Source: Solirubrobacter phytolaccae (GTDB lineage: Bacteria > Actinomycetota > Thermoleophilia > Solirubrobacterales > Solirubrobacteraceae). From it: DNA of 64,000 bases. The stretch lies in assembly GCF_027587195.1 (NCBI RefSeq), contig NZ_JAPDDP010000007.1, forward strand, positions 1 through 64,000. Direction: 5' to 3'. Shown in pieces: positions 56,268 to 64,000 of this stretch; within the stretch, counting starts at the first letter, position 1; every line of letters begins with the position of its first letter. Under the pieces are notes generated by a model, which saw nothing but the letters and a program-made list of their open reading frames with translations, had not been told where the DNA came from and searched no databases. The position numbers were made by a program, and so were the translations under genes.

Positions 56268-58030
56268 AGCGCTCGCTGCCCTGGATCGTCTGCGTGTTGA
56301 TCGCGCTCGTCTGCGCCCCCGCGTTCGCGGTCTCCCAGCAGGACGACCCGCTGCCCGCGGCAAGCATGGTCGTCTCCGACAGCGGGTTCCGCGACGCCAC
56401 GTCGACGAACCCCGCCGACCGCACGGTGGACATCTTCGCCGGTGGCCGGGTCACCTTCAGCTACCCGTCGGGCACCGGCGAGTACAACGTCGTGTGGGAT
56501 CGCGGAAGCCTGGAGCCCGCGTCCTGCGAGCAGACCGCCGGGCCCGTCTGGGGCACCGGGACCACGCTGCCGTGGTGGACGCAGGGCCCCGGCTGGGCCG
56601 GCTACTGCACGTTCACGCTGCCGGGCACGTACACGTTCCACTCCGGCATCGATCCCAACGGGTTCAAGGGCACGGTCGTGGTCCACGCGACGGCGACGCC
56701 GACCGCCACGCCCACGGCGACACCGACCGTCACGGCGACACCGACCGTCACGGCGACGCCGACCGTGACCGCCACGCCGACGGCCACGGTCACGCCGACC
56801 ACGGCCCGGATCTCCGCCCACGACAACTTCTTCCAGGTCGCCGGGGGCTCGGGCACCACGGTGACGATCCAGGCCGGCGGGAAGGTCTCCTTCGACTATC
56901 CGACCGGCGCGAACTACCACAACGTGGACTTCCGGACGGCGTCCAAGCCGAGCAGCTGCGTCAAGACCAAGCTGTCCCCGACGCTGCCGATCGCGGACAC
57001 CGACCAGCTCGCGCCGATGCCCGACTTCGCGCAGCCGCCCGGGTGGGAAGGCGAGTGCACGTTCCCGGCGCCCGGCACGTACAGCTTCCTGTGCCCCGCG
57101 CACCCGACGGAGATGACCGGCACGGTGATCGTCGAGGGCACGGGCGAGCCGACGCCGACGCCGACGCCCACCGCGACGCCGACGCAGACCCCGACGGCCA
57201 CGCCGACCGCGACGCCGACGGTGGTGCCCGGTCGCCCCGGGATCGTCGCGCGTGACCGGATGACGCCGACCGCGAAGAACTGGTTCCAGGACGCCGCGAG
57301 CGGCGACGAGTCCGACGCCACGGTGAACATCGCCCCCGGCGGGACCGTCGACTTCGGCTACCCGTCGGGCGCGAGCGTGCACAACGTCGTGTTCGTGGAC
57401 AACCCGACGTCGTGCGTGCAGAAGTCCGGCGTCGCGATCACGCCCGCGCCGCCGCTGCCGCAGTACTCCCAGCCGCCGGGCTGGACGGGCGAGTGCACGT
57501 TCGCCTCCCCCGGCGTCTACACGTTCGTCTGCCAGGCGCATCCCGTCGAGATGGAGGGCAAGGTCGTCGTCGGCGACGAGCCGACCCCGACGCCCACGCC
57601 GACCGCGACGCCGGAGCCGCCACGGGACATCGTCCCCGCGAAGGTCCCGAAGCCGTGGGCGGCGATCGACAAGCCCAAGACGGCCCAGATGACCGTGGCC
57701 AAGTTCCTCGCGAACAAGCTCACGATCGACTCGCGCTGCGTGTCGGCCGGCACGGGGACGCTGACGATGACGATCGGCACCCAGCTCGCCGCCAAACGCC
57801 TGCGGTTGAAGAAGCGCCAGGGCTCGGCGGTCGTGCTGGCGACTGCAAACGCGACGTGCAACCAGTACGGCCGCTTCACGGTCAAGCTCAAACCGAACAA
57901 GAAGGCGCGTGACGCGCTCGAGGACTATGCCCGCGCGGTACCGGTGACGTTGACGTTGAGGCTCGCCGGCCCGCTCGGGACGACCACCGCAGTGCGGACG
58001 ATCACGCTGAAGGGCAAGGGGCGCTCGTGA
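56264..58030 (+). CDS. Secreted triple-cupredoxin protein
   Basis: A 588-residue exported protein: signal peptide to about residue 22, then three plastocyanin-like domains (~35-145, 182-294, 326-438) joined by Thr/Pro repeats, and a basic ~135-residue C-terminal domain. Domains 2 and 3 keep all type 1 copper ligands: His in NYHNV / SVHNV and Cys-His-Met in CPAHPTEM / CQAHPVEM. In domain 1 the four positions read Tyr, Ser, Asp and Phe (EYNV, HSGIDPNGF), so it cannot bind copper in the usual way. Likely a soluble or wall-bound electron carrier between the upstream dehydrogenase-like proteins and the downstream oxidase. ATGA and GTGA overlaps couple it to both neighbours. Confidence 0.87.
   Translation: MKRSLPWIVCVLIALVCAPAFAVSQQDDPLPAASMVVSDSGFRDATSTNPADRTVDIFAGGRVTFSYPSGTGEYNVVWDRGSLEPASCEQTAGPVWGTGTTLPWWTQGPGWAGYCTFTLPGTYTFHSGIDPNGFKGTVVVHATATPTATPTATPTVTATPTVTATPTVTATPTATVTPTTARISAHDNFFQVAGGSGTTVTIQAGGKVSFDYPTGANYHNVDFRTASKPSSCVKTKLSPTLPIADTDQLAPMPDFAQPPGWEGECTFPAPGTYSFLCPAHPTEMTGTVIVEGTGEPTPTPTPTATPTQTPTATPTATPTVVPGRPGIVARDRMTPTAKNWFQDAASGDESDATVNIAPGGTVDFGYPSGASVHNVVFVDNPTSCVQKSGVAITPAPPLPQYSQPPGWTGECTFASPGVYTFVCQAHPVEMEGKVVVGDEPTPTPTPTATPEPPRDIVPAKVPKPWAAIDKPKTAQMTVAKFLANKLTIDSRCVSAGTGTLTMTIGTQLAAKRLRLKKRQGSAVVLATANATCNQYGRFTVKLKPNKKARDALEDYARAVPVTLTLRLAGPLGTTTAVRTITLKGKGRS
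56713..56766 (+). repeat. 18-base tandem repeat encoding a Thr/Pro linker
   Basis: Three adjacent copies of CACGGCGACACCGACCGT (56713-56730, 56731-56748, 56749-56766, the last with one change) encode TATPTV units between cupredoxin domains 1 and 2. Such repeats change number easily and set linker length. Confidence 0.8.
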
Positions 58031-59505
58031 CCGATTGGGAACGCGACGGCATGACCCGCCGCTCGGCGCTGTACTACGGCGTCTCGAGCTTGGCGCTGGT
58101 GTGCTCGTTCGACTTCGACAAGCGCGCGAAGGCCGCGCGCGGGAAGACGAGCGCCGCCGTGCGCTCGCAGCTCGCGAGCCCGTTCGAGCCGTTCCAGCGG
58201 GACCTGCCGCTGCCGCCGCTGGCCAAGCCGGTGCGGGCGAGCAAGAAGCTCGAGGAGTACGTCATCGACATGAAGCCCGGGACGGCGGACATCCTGCCCG
58301 GGCTCCAGACGCCGGTGCTCGGCTACAACGGCCTGTTCCCGGGGCCGACGATCCGCGCGCGCCGTGGGCGCGCCGTGCACGTCACGCAGCGCAACCAGAG
58401 CGGGCGGTCTCTGAACGTCCACCTGCACGGCGGCGTGACCGAGCCGCAGTTCGACGGGCATCCGCACGACGCGATCCCGACGGGCGCGGAGCGGCTCTAC
58501 AAGTACCCGAACGTCGCCCACTCGGCGACCCTCTGGTACCACGACCACGCGCACGGCGAGACGGCGCAGACGCTGTTCGCCGGGCTCGCGGGCTTCTACA
58601 TCCTCGACGACCCCGACGACAAGCACCTGGACCTGCCGCAGGGCGACTACGACGTCCCGCTGATGATCACGGACCGGTCGTTCAACCAGGACGGCTCGTT
58701 CCGCTACCGCTTCGACCTGGACCGCGGGTTCCGCGGCGACACGATCCTCGTCAACGGCGCGGTCGCGCCGCGGATGAAGGTGGAGCGGCGGCTGTACCGC
58801 CTGCGGTTCCTGAACGCCTCCAACGCGCGGGCGTACACGCTCAAGCTCGGCAACGGGCGCGAGATGATCCAGATCGGCTCCGACGGCGGGCTGCTCCCCG
58901 CGCCGGTGCGGCGCAAGGAGATCCCGATGGAGCCGGCGGAGCGCGTCGACGTGATCGTCGACTTCCGCCAGTTCGGCGTCGGGTCCAAGGTCATCCTCCA
59001 CAACGAGGGCGGCGAGCCGTCGACGGACGCCGTGATGCGCTTCGACGTCGTCCGCGCCACCGGCTCCGAGGACGCGAAGATCCCGCAGCTGCTGCGCGAG
59101 GAGGAGGAGCTGCCGGAGGTCAACGCGGAGCGCTCGTGGCCGCTGACCTTCCAGGGCCTCGCGGGCGGCGCGTCGATGTGGCAGATCGGCGGCGGCGGGT
59201 TCAACGAGATGCGGATCGACTGCCGCCCGCGGCTCGGCTCGACCGAGCTGTGGACGTGGCGCAACCTCTCCCAGCGCACGCACCCGATGCACATGCATGG
59301 CTACCACTTCCGCGTGGTGAGCGTGAACGGCAAGCCGCCGCATCCGGGCGACCGCGGCTGGAAGGACACGGTCGCGGTGTATCCGAACGAGACCGTGGTC
59401 GTGCGGCCGTACTTCGACTACTTCGGCGGCCTGTACGTGTTCCACTGCCACGCCGCCGAGCACGGCGACATGTCGATGATGGGGCAGATGGAGGTCGTCG
59501 CATGA
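58027..59505 (+). CDS. Multicopper oxidase (CotA/laccase-like)
   Basis: A 492-residue three-domain multicopper oxidase. All four copper motifs are present: HLHG (132-135), WYHDHAHG, HPMHMHGYHF and HCHAAEHGDM (473-482). Cys474 and His479 are type 1 ligands, with Met484 at the axial position, as in CotA. The N-terminus has MTRRSALYYGVSSLALVCSF, compatible with a Tat signal (RR plus hydrophobic stretch), expected for an enzyme exported folded. It would take electrons one at a time and reduce O2 to water. GTG 58027 overlaps the previous TGA, and its own stop overlaps the next ATG. Confidence 0.93.
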   Translation: MTDWERDGMTRRSALYYGVSSLALVCSFDFDKRAKAARGKTSAAVRSQLASPFEPFQRDLPLPPLAKPVRASKKLEEYVIDMKPGTADILPGLQTPVLGYNGLFPGPTIRARRGRAVHVTQRNQSGRSLNVHLHGGVTEPQFDGHPHDAIPTGAERLYKYPNVAHSATLWYHDHAHGETAQTLFAGLAGFYILDDPDDKHLDLPQGDYDVPLMITDRSFNQDGSFRYRFDLDRGFRGDTILVNGAVAPRMKVERRLYRLRFLNASNARAYTLKLGNGREMIQIGSDGGLLPAPVRRKEIPMEPAERVDVIVDFRQFGVGSKVILHNEGGEPSTDAVMRFDVVRATGSEDAKIPQLLREEEELPEVNAERSWPLTFQGLAGGASMWQIGGGGFNEMRIDCRPRLGSTELWTWRNLSQRTHPMHMHGYHFRVVSVNGKPPHPGDRGWKDTVAVYPNETVVVRPYFDYFGGLYVFHCHAAEHGDMSMMGQMEVVA

Positions 59506-60338
59506 CTCGCGCTTCGCGCTCGCATGCTTCGGCGGGAGCTCGCCGGGCGGCTCGTTCCCGCGGTGCACGCGTCCTTCTCGCGCTCTGCGGGGCGCTGGCC
59601 CTCGTGCCGGCGACCGCCGACGCCGCCGTCACCCGCTTCGTGCAGGCCTACGACACGCCGACGTTCAAGACCGTCTGGTGGCCGGCGGCGCTGCCGGCCC
59701 AGACCGGCGACACCGTCACCTGGCGGCTGACGCAGCCCGGCAACACGAACGCCGCGGTGCACGACGTCTGGCTCGTCCCGCCGGGCAGCACCGCCCCGGA
59801 GCGCCTCGGCGCGTCGTGGGAGACCGCGACGGCCAGCACCGTCGTCGCGGCGGCGGGCGCGTACCAGTTCTACTGCTCGATCCACGGTGGCCTCACGCCG
59901 GGCGGCATGAACGGCGTGATCAACGTCGGCGCCGCCGATCCGGGCGCGCCCTTGGACCCGGGCAAGCCGTGGGAGACGGGCGAGGAGCCGCCGGACCCGA
60001 ACGCGCTGATCAACGACACGCTGCGGCCCCCGTTCTACGAGGAGGGCGACAACACGCCGCCCGAGCTGGAGCTGCTGAAGGCCACGCCGACCGCGAAGGG
60101 CGCCAAGGCCCGGGTCGAGGTCGCCGAGGCGGTCACGGTGACGGTGCGCCTGCTCAAGGGCCGCAAGGTCCTCGCCACCAAGCGCGCGGCGGTCGAGCCG
60201 GGCAAGGCGAACGTCGCGGTGGCGCTGCCGAAGCGGCTGCGGGACAAGGCCGCGCGCTACCGCCTGCAGGCGTGGGCGACCGACGGCGTGGACCTCGACT
60301 CCCCGATCGCGGCGGCCGTGATCGACTACACGCCGTAA
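59502..60338 (+). CDS. Secreted cupredoxin-domain protein
   Basis: A 278-residue exported protein: basic N-terminus and signal (VLLALCGALALVPATADA), then a single plastocyanin-like domain (~43-150). Copper ligands are His in AVHDVWL and Cys-His-Met in CSIHGGLTPGGM, with four extra residues between His and Met compared with the neighbouring cupredoxins. The C-terminal half is an Ig-like domain (ARVEVAEAVTVTVRLLKGRK). Last gene of the overlapping run; a small electron carrier for the multicopper oxidase is the natural inference. Confidence 0.87.
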   Translation: MTRASRSHASAGARRAARSRGARVLLALCGALALVPATADAAVTRFVQAYDTPTFKTVWWPAALPAQTGDTVTWRLTQPGNTNAAVHDVWLVPPGSTAPERLGASWETATASTVVAAAGAYQFYCSIHGGLTPGGMNGVINVGAADPGAPLDPGKPWETGEEPPDPNALINDTLRPPFYEEGDNTPPELELLKATPTAKGAKARVEVAEAVTVTVRLLKGRKVLATKRAAVEPGKANVAVALPKRLRDKAARYRLQAWATDGVDLDSPIAAAVIDYTP

Positions 60339-60383
60339 CACAATGCACCACTTAGGTGTCTGACCACTGTAGGCTCCGCGACC

Positions 60384-60950
60384 ATGCCGATCGAGATCGA
60401 GCGAAAGTTCCTGGTGGACCTCGAGCCGGCTGCGTGGCCGGTGGAGCTTCTCGCCGCGTCGGCTGCGGACATCCTGCAAGGCTATGTGACGGCACCCGAC
60501 GGCGAGACGGAGATCCGGTTGCGCCGGATCTGCGAGGTACCGGCGCCCGGAGGAGTCGAAGACGCGGAGCTCCCTCTGGCACCTCCGGTCTACAAGCTCG
60601 CGGTCAAGTACGACCTGCCGGGCTCCTCATGGAGCGGCGAGCGCCAGGAGTTGGAAGGCCGGATGACGGGCGAGGACTTCGAGAAGTCCTGGCCGTTGAC
60701 CGCGGGCAGCAGCCTTGAAAAGCGTCGCGTCAGCTACGGATTCTGGCTGCCCAACGACAAGATGCTCGCCGTCGCCGTCGACACCTTCGGTGGACGCTTG
60801 TCCGGATTGCAGATGATCGAGGTGGAGTTCGAGACACGCAAAGAGGCCGAGGCGTTCGAGCACCCCTATTTCTTTGGACGCGAAGTGACCGACGACCGGC
60901 GCTATCGCAACCGCAACCTCGCGTCCGCGGACCGGCTTCCGTCGGATTAG
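60384..60950 (+). CDS. CYTH-domain protein
   Basis: A 188-residue cytoplasmic protein with the CYTH signature at the start (PIEIERKFLV, the ExExK motif) and further basic/acidic strands (GETEIRLRRI, YKLAVKYDL, LQMIEVEFETRKEAEAF). The family hydrolyses or cyclises triphosphates (thiamine triphosphatase, CyaB adenylate cyclase, polyphosphatases). Convergent with the following HTH gene, separated by one base. Confidence 0.9.
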   Translation: MPIEIERKFLVDLEPAAWPVELLAASAADILQGYVTAPDGETEIRLRRICEVPAPGGVEDAELPLAPPVYKLAVKYDLPGSSWSGERQELEGRMTGEDFEKSWPLTAGSSLEKRRVSYGFWLPNDKMLAVAVDTFGGRLSGLQMIEVEFETRKEAEAFEHPYFFGREVTDDRRYRNRNLASADRLPSD

Positions 60951-60951
60951 C

Positions 60952-61422
60952 TCACCCGGAGACGGCCTCGAAGGAACCCGTGTCCGAGCCGCCTTCCGAG
61001 GCGGCCGGGGTGGCGGTCTTCGCCGCGCGGATCGCGACGATCAGGTCCGTCGCGGCCGCGATGACGTCGGTGGGCGTCTCGGCGATCTGATCGAGAGGGC
61101 GTTGACCCGTCGCGAAATCTCGGCTCGTGAACCAGCGTGCGACTCGGTCTGACGGCCACTCGCCGTCGACCAGCAACAGCAGCGCGACATAGCGCAGATC
61201 GTCGAGCGTGATCGCCGCGTCCGCGCGAGGCTCCGCCTGGCCGGAGGACCAGTTCCGCAACGTGCTGAGCTTGGCGCCGACGGCGTCCGCGAGCTTGTCG
61301 GGCGGGAGCCCGAGCGCGAGGAGGCCCTTGACGCGGTCGCTGGTGGTCGCCTCGACGCTGAGCATCTTCTGAAGCTCCTGGCCGGAGATCTTCCCCTGCC
61401 GAAGAGCATTGGCCATCGCCAT
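60952..61422 (-). CDS. HTH protein resembling Xre/MbcA-type antitoxins
   Basis: A 156-residue protein; ATG 61422 follows AGGAGG at 61430-61435. The middle has a helix-turn-helix (GLPPDKLADAVGAKLSTLRN). The C-terminal half (SDRVARWFTSRDFATGQRPL, DQIAETPTDVIAAATDLI) resembles the toxin-binding MbcA/ParS/Xre (DUF2384) domain. No RES-domain or other known toxin gene lies beside it, so this may be a plain regulator. Divergent from the 313-residue gene. Confidence 0.7.
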   Translation of the reverse strand: MAMANALRQGKISGQELQKMLSVEATTSDRVKGLLALGLPPDKLADAVGAKLSTLRNWSSGQAEPRADAAITLDDLRYVALLLLVDGEWPSDRVARWFTSRDFATGQRPLDQIAETPTDVIAAATDLIVAIRAAKTATPAASEGGSDTGSFEAVSG

Positions 61423-61617
61423 AAAAGGGCCTCCTACGGGTGGGTCGGTTTCGATGAGACGGCGCTTGTGGTGCGAACTGGGCTGAAGGCTATGAACCAG
61501 ACCGGACGGAAGTACGCCCCAGATATCGTCCTCGGAACGTCCCTAAGCGCGTGAAGACCGTAGCACCAGCCTGAACGTGCTGCCGGATTGCAGGACATCT
61601 GTATAGGCTCCTGTGCA

Positions 61618-61644
61618 TTGCGGTCGCAAAAAGGATCGTATAAG
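61618..61644 (+). promoter_or_regulatory. Possible promoter for the 313-residue gene
   Basis: TTGCGG (61618-61623) and TATAAG (61639-61644) look like -35 and -10 boxes with a short 15-base spacer, 39 bases before the GTG at 61683. The region is clearly more AT-rich than its surroundings. Confidence 0.4.
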
Positions 61645-61682
61645 CTCCCAAATAAGGACACTCTGAACTGAGAGGGGTCGGT

Positions 61683-62624
61683 GTGCGCACCTACGACGAG
61701 GACGACCTTGCACGTGACTGGCTCTACGGGGAGGACACGGAGCGAGCCGTGGGGCAGGCCAACCCCTATCTCGGGGCGGTGGTGCGAGGCGAGCGGTATC
61801 CGAGCGCTCGGTTCATCGCTCTAGCTCTGGATGCGGTGATCGACGGGCCGGGTGGCGAGCTGTGGCTCGCGGTGAACGCGATGCGGATGCGCAAGCTCGC
61901 GGCCCGCGAAGAGGAGGTCTCCATCGTCGATCCGCTCGGGCGGCTCACCCTTCGTGCTGAGCTCGTCGAGACGGAGGCGATGCTCAATCACCGGCTGGGC
62001 TACGCCCGTTCGGCGGCGGCGTCGGCCTACTCGATGCTGATGTACGTCGAAAGGAAGGCCGGTGGGGTCGACGCGCTGCGGCGAGCCTTGGCCAGTCCGG
62101 AGAGCAACGCGCTCGCTGAATGCGCCGTCCGTCACGCCGGCGTGTTCATGGCGGCCATGCGTCGGGCGGACTACGACGAGCACACCCGCGCGGTGCTCGC
62201 CGAGGAGTGCCGGCGGCTGTTTCGCGCGTACGCGTTCGGTGACGCACCGCCCCCGGAGCTGCGTGGGGCAGCGGTGGCGGAGTGGAACGCGGCGACGCGC
62301 AAGCCCGGAACCTTTGCGTACCGTCAGCCGGTGCGCTACCCGCGCAGCGACTCGCTCGCCGCACAGGCGTTCTTCATGCTCGCGCAGTCCGGGTGCCGGG
62401 ACGAGAACACCGACGCGGCGTACCGGTTGGACTGCGAGACGCGCCCGCGGACGGCGCGCAGCCAAGCGACGATGTCCCTGGTGGAAGGGACGCAGGCGAA
62501 CCTTCTCGGCGATGAGGCGACTGCACGACGGCACGACTCGAAGGTCCTGATCGCGCTGCAGTCCTTTCCGCTTCCTCGTCATCTCGCGGTGATCACGGCA
62601 CAGGGTTGGGTCAGGGCGGCGTGA
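61683..62624 (+). CDS. Hypothetical helical protein
   Basis: A 313-residue protein I do not recognise. GTG 61683 lies 6 bases after GAGGGG. The N-terminal ~70 residues (DLARDWLYGEDTERAVGQAN, PYLGAVVRGERYPSARFIAL) look like a degenerate HTH. The remainder is all-helical, TPR-like (LVETEAMLNHRLGYARSAAA, SLVEGTQANLLGDEATARRH), as in Xre-type regulators with a C-terminal repeat domain. Divergent from the MbcA-like gene and overlapping the next start (TGATG). Confidence 0.65.
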   Translation: MRTYDEDDLARDWLYGEDTERAVGQANPYLGAVVRGERYPSARFIALALDAVIDGPGGELWLAVNAMRMRKLAAREEEVSIVDPLGRLTLRAELVETEAMLNHRLGYARSAAASAYSMLMYVERKAGGVDALRRALASPESNALAECAVRHAGVFMAAMRRADYDEHTRAVLAEECRRLFRAYAFGDAPPPELRGAAVAEWNAATRKPGTFAYRQPVRYPRSDSLAAQAFFMLAQSGCRDENTDAAYRLDCETRPRTARSQATMSLVEGTQANLLGDEATARRHDSKVLIALQSFPLPRHLAVITAQGWVRAA

Positions 62625-63100
62625 TGTTCCATCCGGATCTCGCGGCGGCGGTGCCACCGGAGCGAAGTCGTGACCGTCCGCCGTCTGACATCGAACCGCG
62701 CCGCGATCGGAGGCGTGTGCGGTCTTGGTTGCGCCGACCCTCCGTGCGGCTGGTCGTGAGCGCCGTCGCGTTCGCCGGCGTCACGTGGGCGAGTGTGAAA
62801 GCGGGTGTCCCGGTGGACAAGGACGGCACCGAGAAGCTCCCGGGTGCCGCGCTCAATTGGGTACCGCTCTTTCACGTCCAGCGCGCAGGTGCGCTCCTAG
62901 GCGCCGTCGGGTTGGTCGGCTTTGTGTTCTGGCACACCTCACATGAGCGTCTGCCGCTCAAGGTGGGACCGATCGAGTTCGCCAAAGAGGCCGTGGGTGT
63001 GACCGCGGACGCGATCGAGAAGCTCAATCGGCGGATCGACCAGCTCGAGGAAGCGCTCGGCATCCGGTCACCCAGCGAACGTGGCAACGACGAGTCATAG
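62624..63100 (+). CDS. Small membrane protein
   Basis: A 158-residue protein with a disordered basic N-terminus, two hydrophobic segments (VRLVVSAVAFAGVTWASVKA, AGALLGAVGLVGFVFWHTSH) and a C-terminal coiled coil (DAIEKLNRRIDQLEEALGIR). ATG 62624 overlaps the preceding TGA. Unknown function; probably co-expressed with the preceding gene. Confidence 0.65.
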   Translation: MFHPDLAAAVPPERSRDRPPSDIEPRRDRRRVRSWLRRPSVRLVVSAVAFAGVTWASVKAGVPVDKDGTEKLPGAALNWVPLFHVQRAGALLGAVGLVGFVFWHTSHERLPLKVGPIEFAKEAVGVTADAIEKLNRRIDQLEEALGIRSPSERGNDES

Positions 63101-63111
63101 GTCGGATCGAC

Positions 63112-63468
63112 ATGAACATCGAGACATACGGGAATCAGGTCGTCCTCGAGGTACTCGGCGACAACGAGTTCGAGTCGCCCGGTCGTGGCCGAGTGGTGTC
63201 GACCGGCGACCCGGCCTCGCGACTGCGCGAGGGGGACATCGTCGCATTCCAGCGGCCCGTGATCACCGAGGTCGCGCTCGATCACCGCAGGCTCGTCGTC
63301 CTCGACGAGGCGGACATCTCGTTCGCGCCGGACGCCCGAGGTCCGGAGATGCCAGTGAGCAAGCACATTCGCCAGGGCGAGGATCTCGACAACCTGCGCC
63401 GGCAGGCCGAGGTGCTCCGGGCGGGTGTCGAAGCCGACATAGACAAGTTGCGGCGGCTGGCCGGCTGA
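63112..63468 (+). CDS. GroES-like small protein
   Basis: A 118-residue protein whose first ~75 residues read like a chaperonin-10 barrel: GNQVVLEVLGDNEFESPGRG, RVVSTGD, LREGDIVAFQRPV, HRRLVVLDEADISF. The C-terminal ~40 residues form a charged helix (ISKHI-like start, LDNLRRQAEVLRAGVEADID). No groEL is adjacent. The fold assignment is by pattern only. Confidence 0.6.
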   Translation: MNIETYGNQVVLEVLGDNEFESPGRGRVVSTGDPASRLREGDIVAFQRPVITEVALDHRRLVVLDEADISFAPDARGPEMPVSKHIRQGEDLDNLRRQAEVLRAGVEADIDKLRRLAG

Positions 63469-63502
63469 GGCGTCCGCGACGCCTCCTAACGTGCGCGGCG
63501 TG

Positions 63503-64000
63503 ATGCTGTTCGACGACATCGAGCGAGCGGGTCCGTTCGCCCCGCTCGCGGAGCGGATGCGCCCGCGATCCCTCGAGGAGGTCGTCGGGCAGCGCGAGGT
63601 GACCGATCCGCGCGGGACGCTGCGGCGCGCGCTGGCCGACGGCCAACCGCACTCGATGATCCTCTGGGGCCCGCCGGGCTGCGGGAAGACCACGATCGCG
63701 AAGGCGATCGCGAGCGAGAGCTCGGCGGCGTTCGAGTCGCTGAACGCGGTCACGGACGGCATCGGCGAGCTGCGCAAGATCGTCGCCCGCGCGACCGAGC
63801 GGCGTGCGATGGGGCAGCGGACGCTGCTGTTCATCGACGAGATCGCGCGCTGGTCAAAGTCCCAGCAGGACGCGCTGCTCCCGCACGTCGAGGACGGGAC
63901 GATCACGCTGATCGGCGCGACCACGGAGCATCCGGGGCACGAGATCGTGCGCGCGCTGCGGTCGCGGCTGAAGATCTATCCGCTCACGCCGCTGTCGGAC
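63503..64000 (+). CDS. rarA: RarA/MgsA-type replication-associated recombination ATPase, N-terminal part
   Basis: The first 166 residues of an AAA+ clamp-loader-like ATPase; the gene continues past the window. Seen: PLAERMRPRSLEEVVGQREV, Walker A LWGPPGCGKTT, Walker B LLFIDEIARW, sensor 1 LIGATTEHPGHEIV, and the arginine finger region ALRSRLKIYPL. Family members usually read FIDEIHRFNKAQQDALLP; here it is AR-W-SK, and the normally conserved ENPSFE is EHPGHE. GTG 63491 and 63500 are alternative in-frame starts. Confidence 0.9.
   Translation, partial: MLFDDIERAGPFAPLAERMRPRSLEEVVGQREVTDPRGTLRRALADGQPHSMILWGPPGCGKTTIAKAIASESSAAFESLNAVTDGIGELRKIVARATERRAMGQRTLLFIDEIARWSKSQQDALLPHVEDGTITLIGATTEHPGHEIVRALRSRLKIYPLTPLSD

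Noticed and set aside
56713-57240. Short regular repeats that could suggest a CRISPR array
   Set aside because: They are in-frame tandem repeats coding Thr/Pro linkers, without unique spacers.

Overview
The window is high-GC DNA (strong G/C at third codon positions, long antisense shadow frames everywhere) from an actinobacterium. The mix of Gram-positive-style lipoproteins and secreted proteins, LacI/TetR/MarR/ECF regulators, very large ThuA/sorbosone-dehydrogenase/PKD proteins and multicopper oxidases fits a soil actinobacterium of the Solirubrobacter/Conexibacter type (Thermoleophilia). That placement is inference from gene content, not from a marker gene.

Layout. 1-3.4 kb: end of a LuxR regulator and a drug-efflux MFS protein whose frame runs on into a secreted PASTA-tailed protein. 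3.4-10.3 kb: a glucoside-use operon (LacI regulator, sugar-binding lipoprotein, two permeases, GH1 beta-glucosidase, MalK-type ATPase) with a shared operator motif and overlapping start/stop codons. 10.3-17.6 kb: a tRNA-Tyr gene followed by a ~7.2 kb element, closed by a copy of the tRNA 3' end and its terminator. It carries a membrane protein plus SDH-type serine protease module and an excisionase/zinc-finger replication-like cluster, but no recognisable integrase. 17.6-26.6 kb: a frameshifted lipoprotein, a hypothetical protein, a secreted M20-type peptidase, a VOC protein and a secreted M14 carboxypeptidase. 26.6-33.4 kb: MacB/FtsX-type ABC exporter, M20 hydrolase, Cys/Met-metabolism PLP enzyme, orphan flgB. 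33.4-43.4 kb: small regulator-enzyme pairs (TetR/aldo-keto reductase/Gfo-Idh, MarR/epimerase), a decayed ATPase, efflux MFS, VOC protein, TauE exporter and a two-component system.

43.5-60.3 kb is the most unusual part. An ECF sigma factor precedes five genes for exported proteins. They are a 2965-residue multidomain protein (sugar isomerase-like TIM barrel, ThuA, sorbosone-dehydrogenase-like propeller, PKD, three concanavalin-like repeats, a DUF1080 3-keto-glycoside hydrolase-like domain and a cupredoxin, the last two nested inside Ig-like repeats), a second ThuA/dehydrogenase protein, a triple-cupredoxin protein, a multicopper oxidase and a further cupredoxin. The last four genes overlap by 4 bases each. 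My inference is an extracellular sugar-oxidising system that passes electrons through cupredoxins to a multicopper oxidase and oxygen. Both very large proteins, and the two secreted peptidases at 19-26 kb, end in the same ~120-140-residue C-terminal domain, which may be a surface-retention or sorting module.

60.3-64 kb: CYTH-domain protein, Xre/MbcA-like HTH protein divergent from an unknown gene, small membrane and GroES-like proteins, and the start of rarA.
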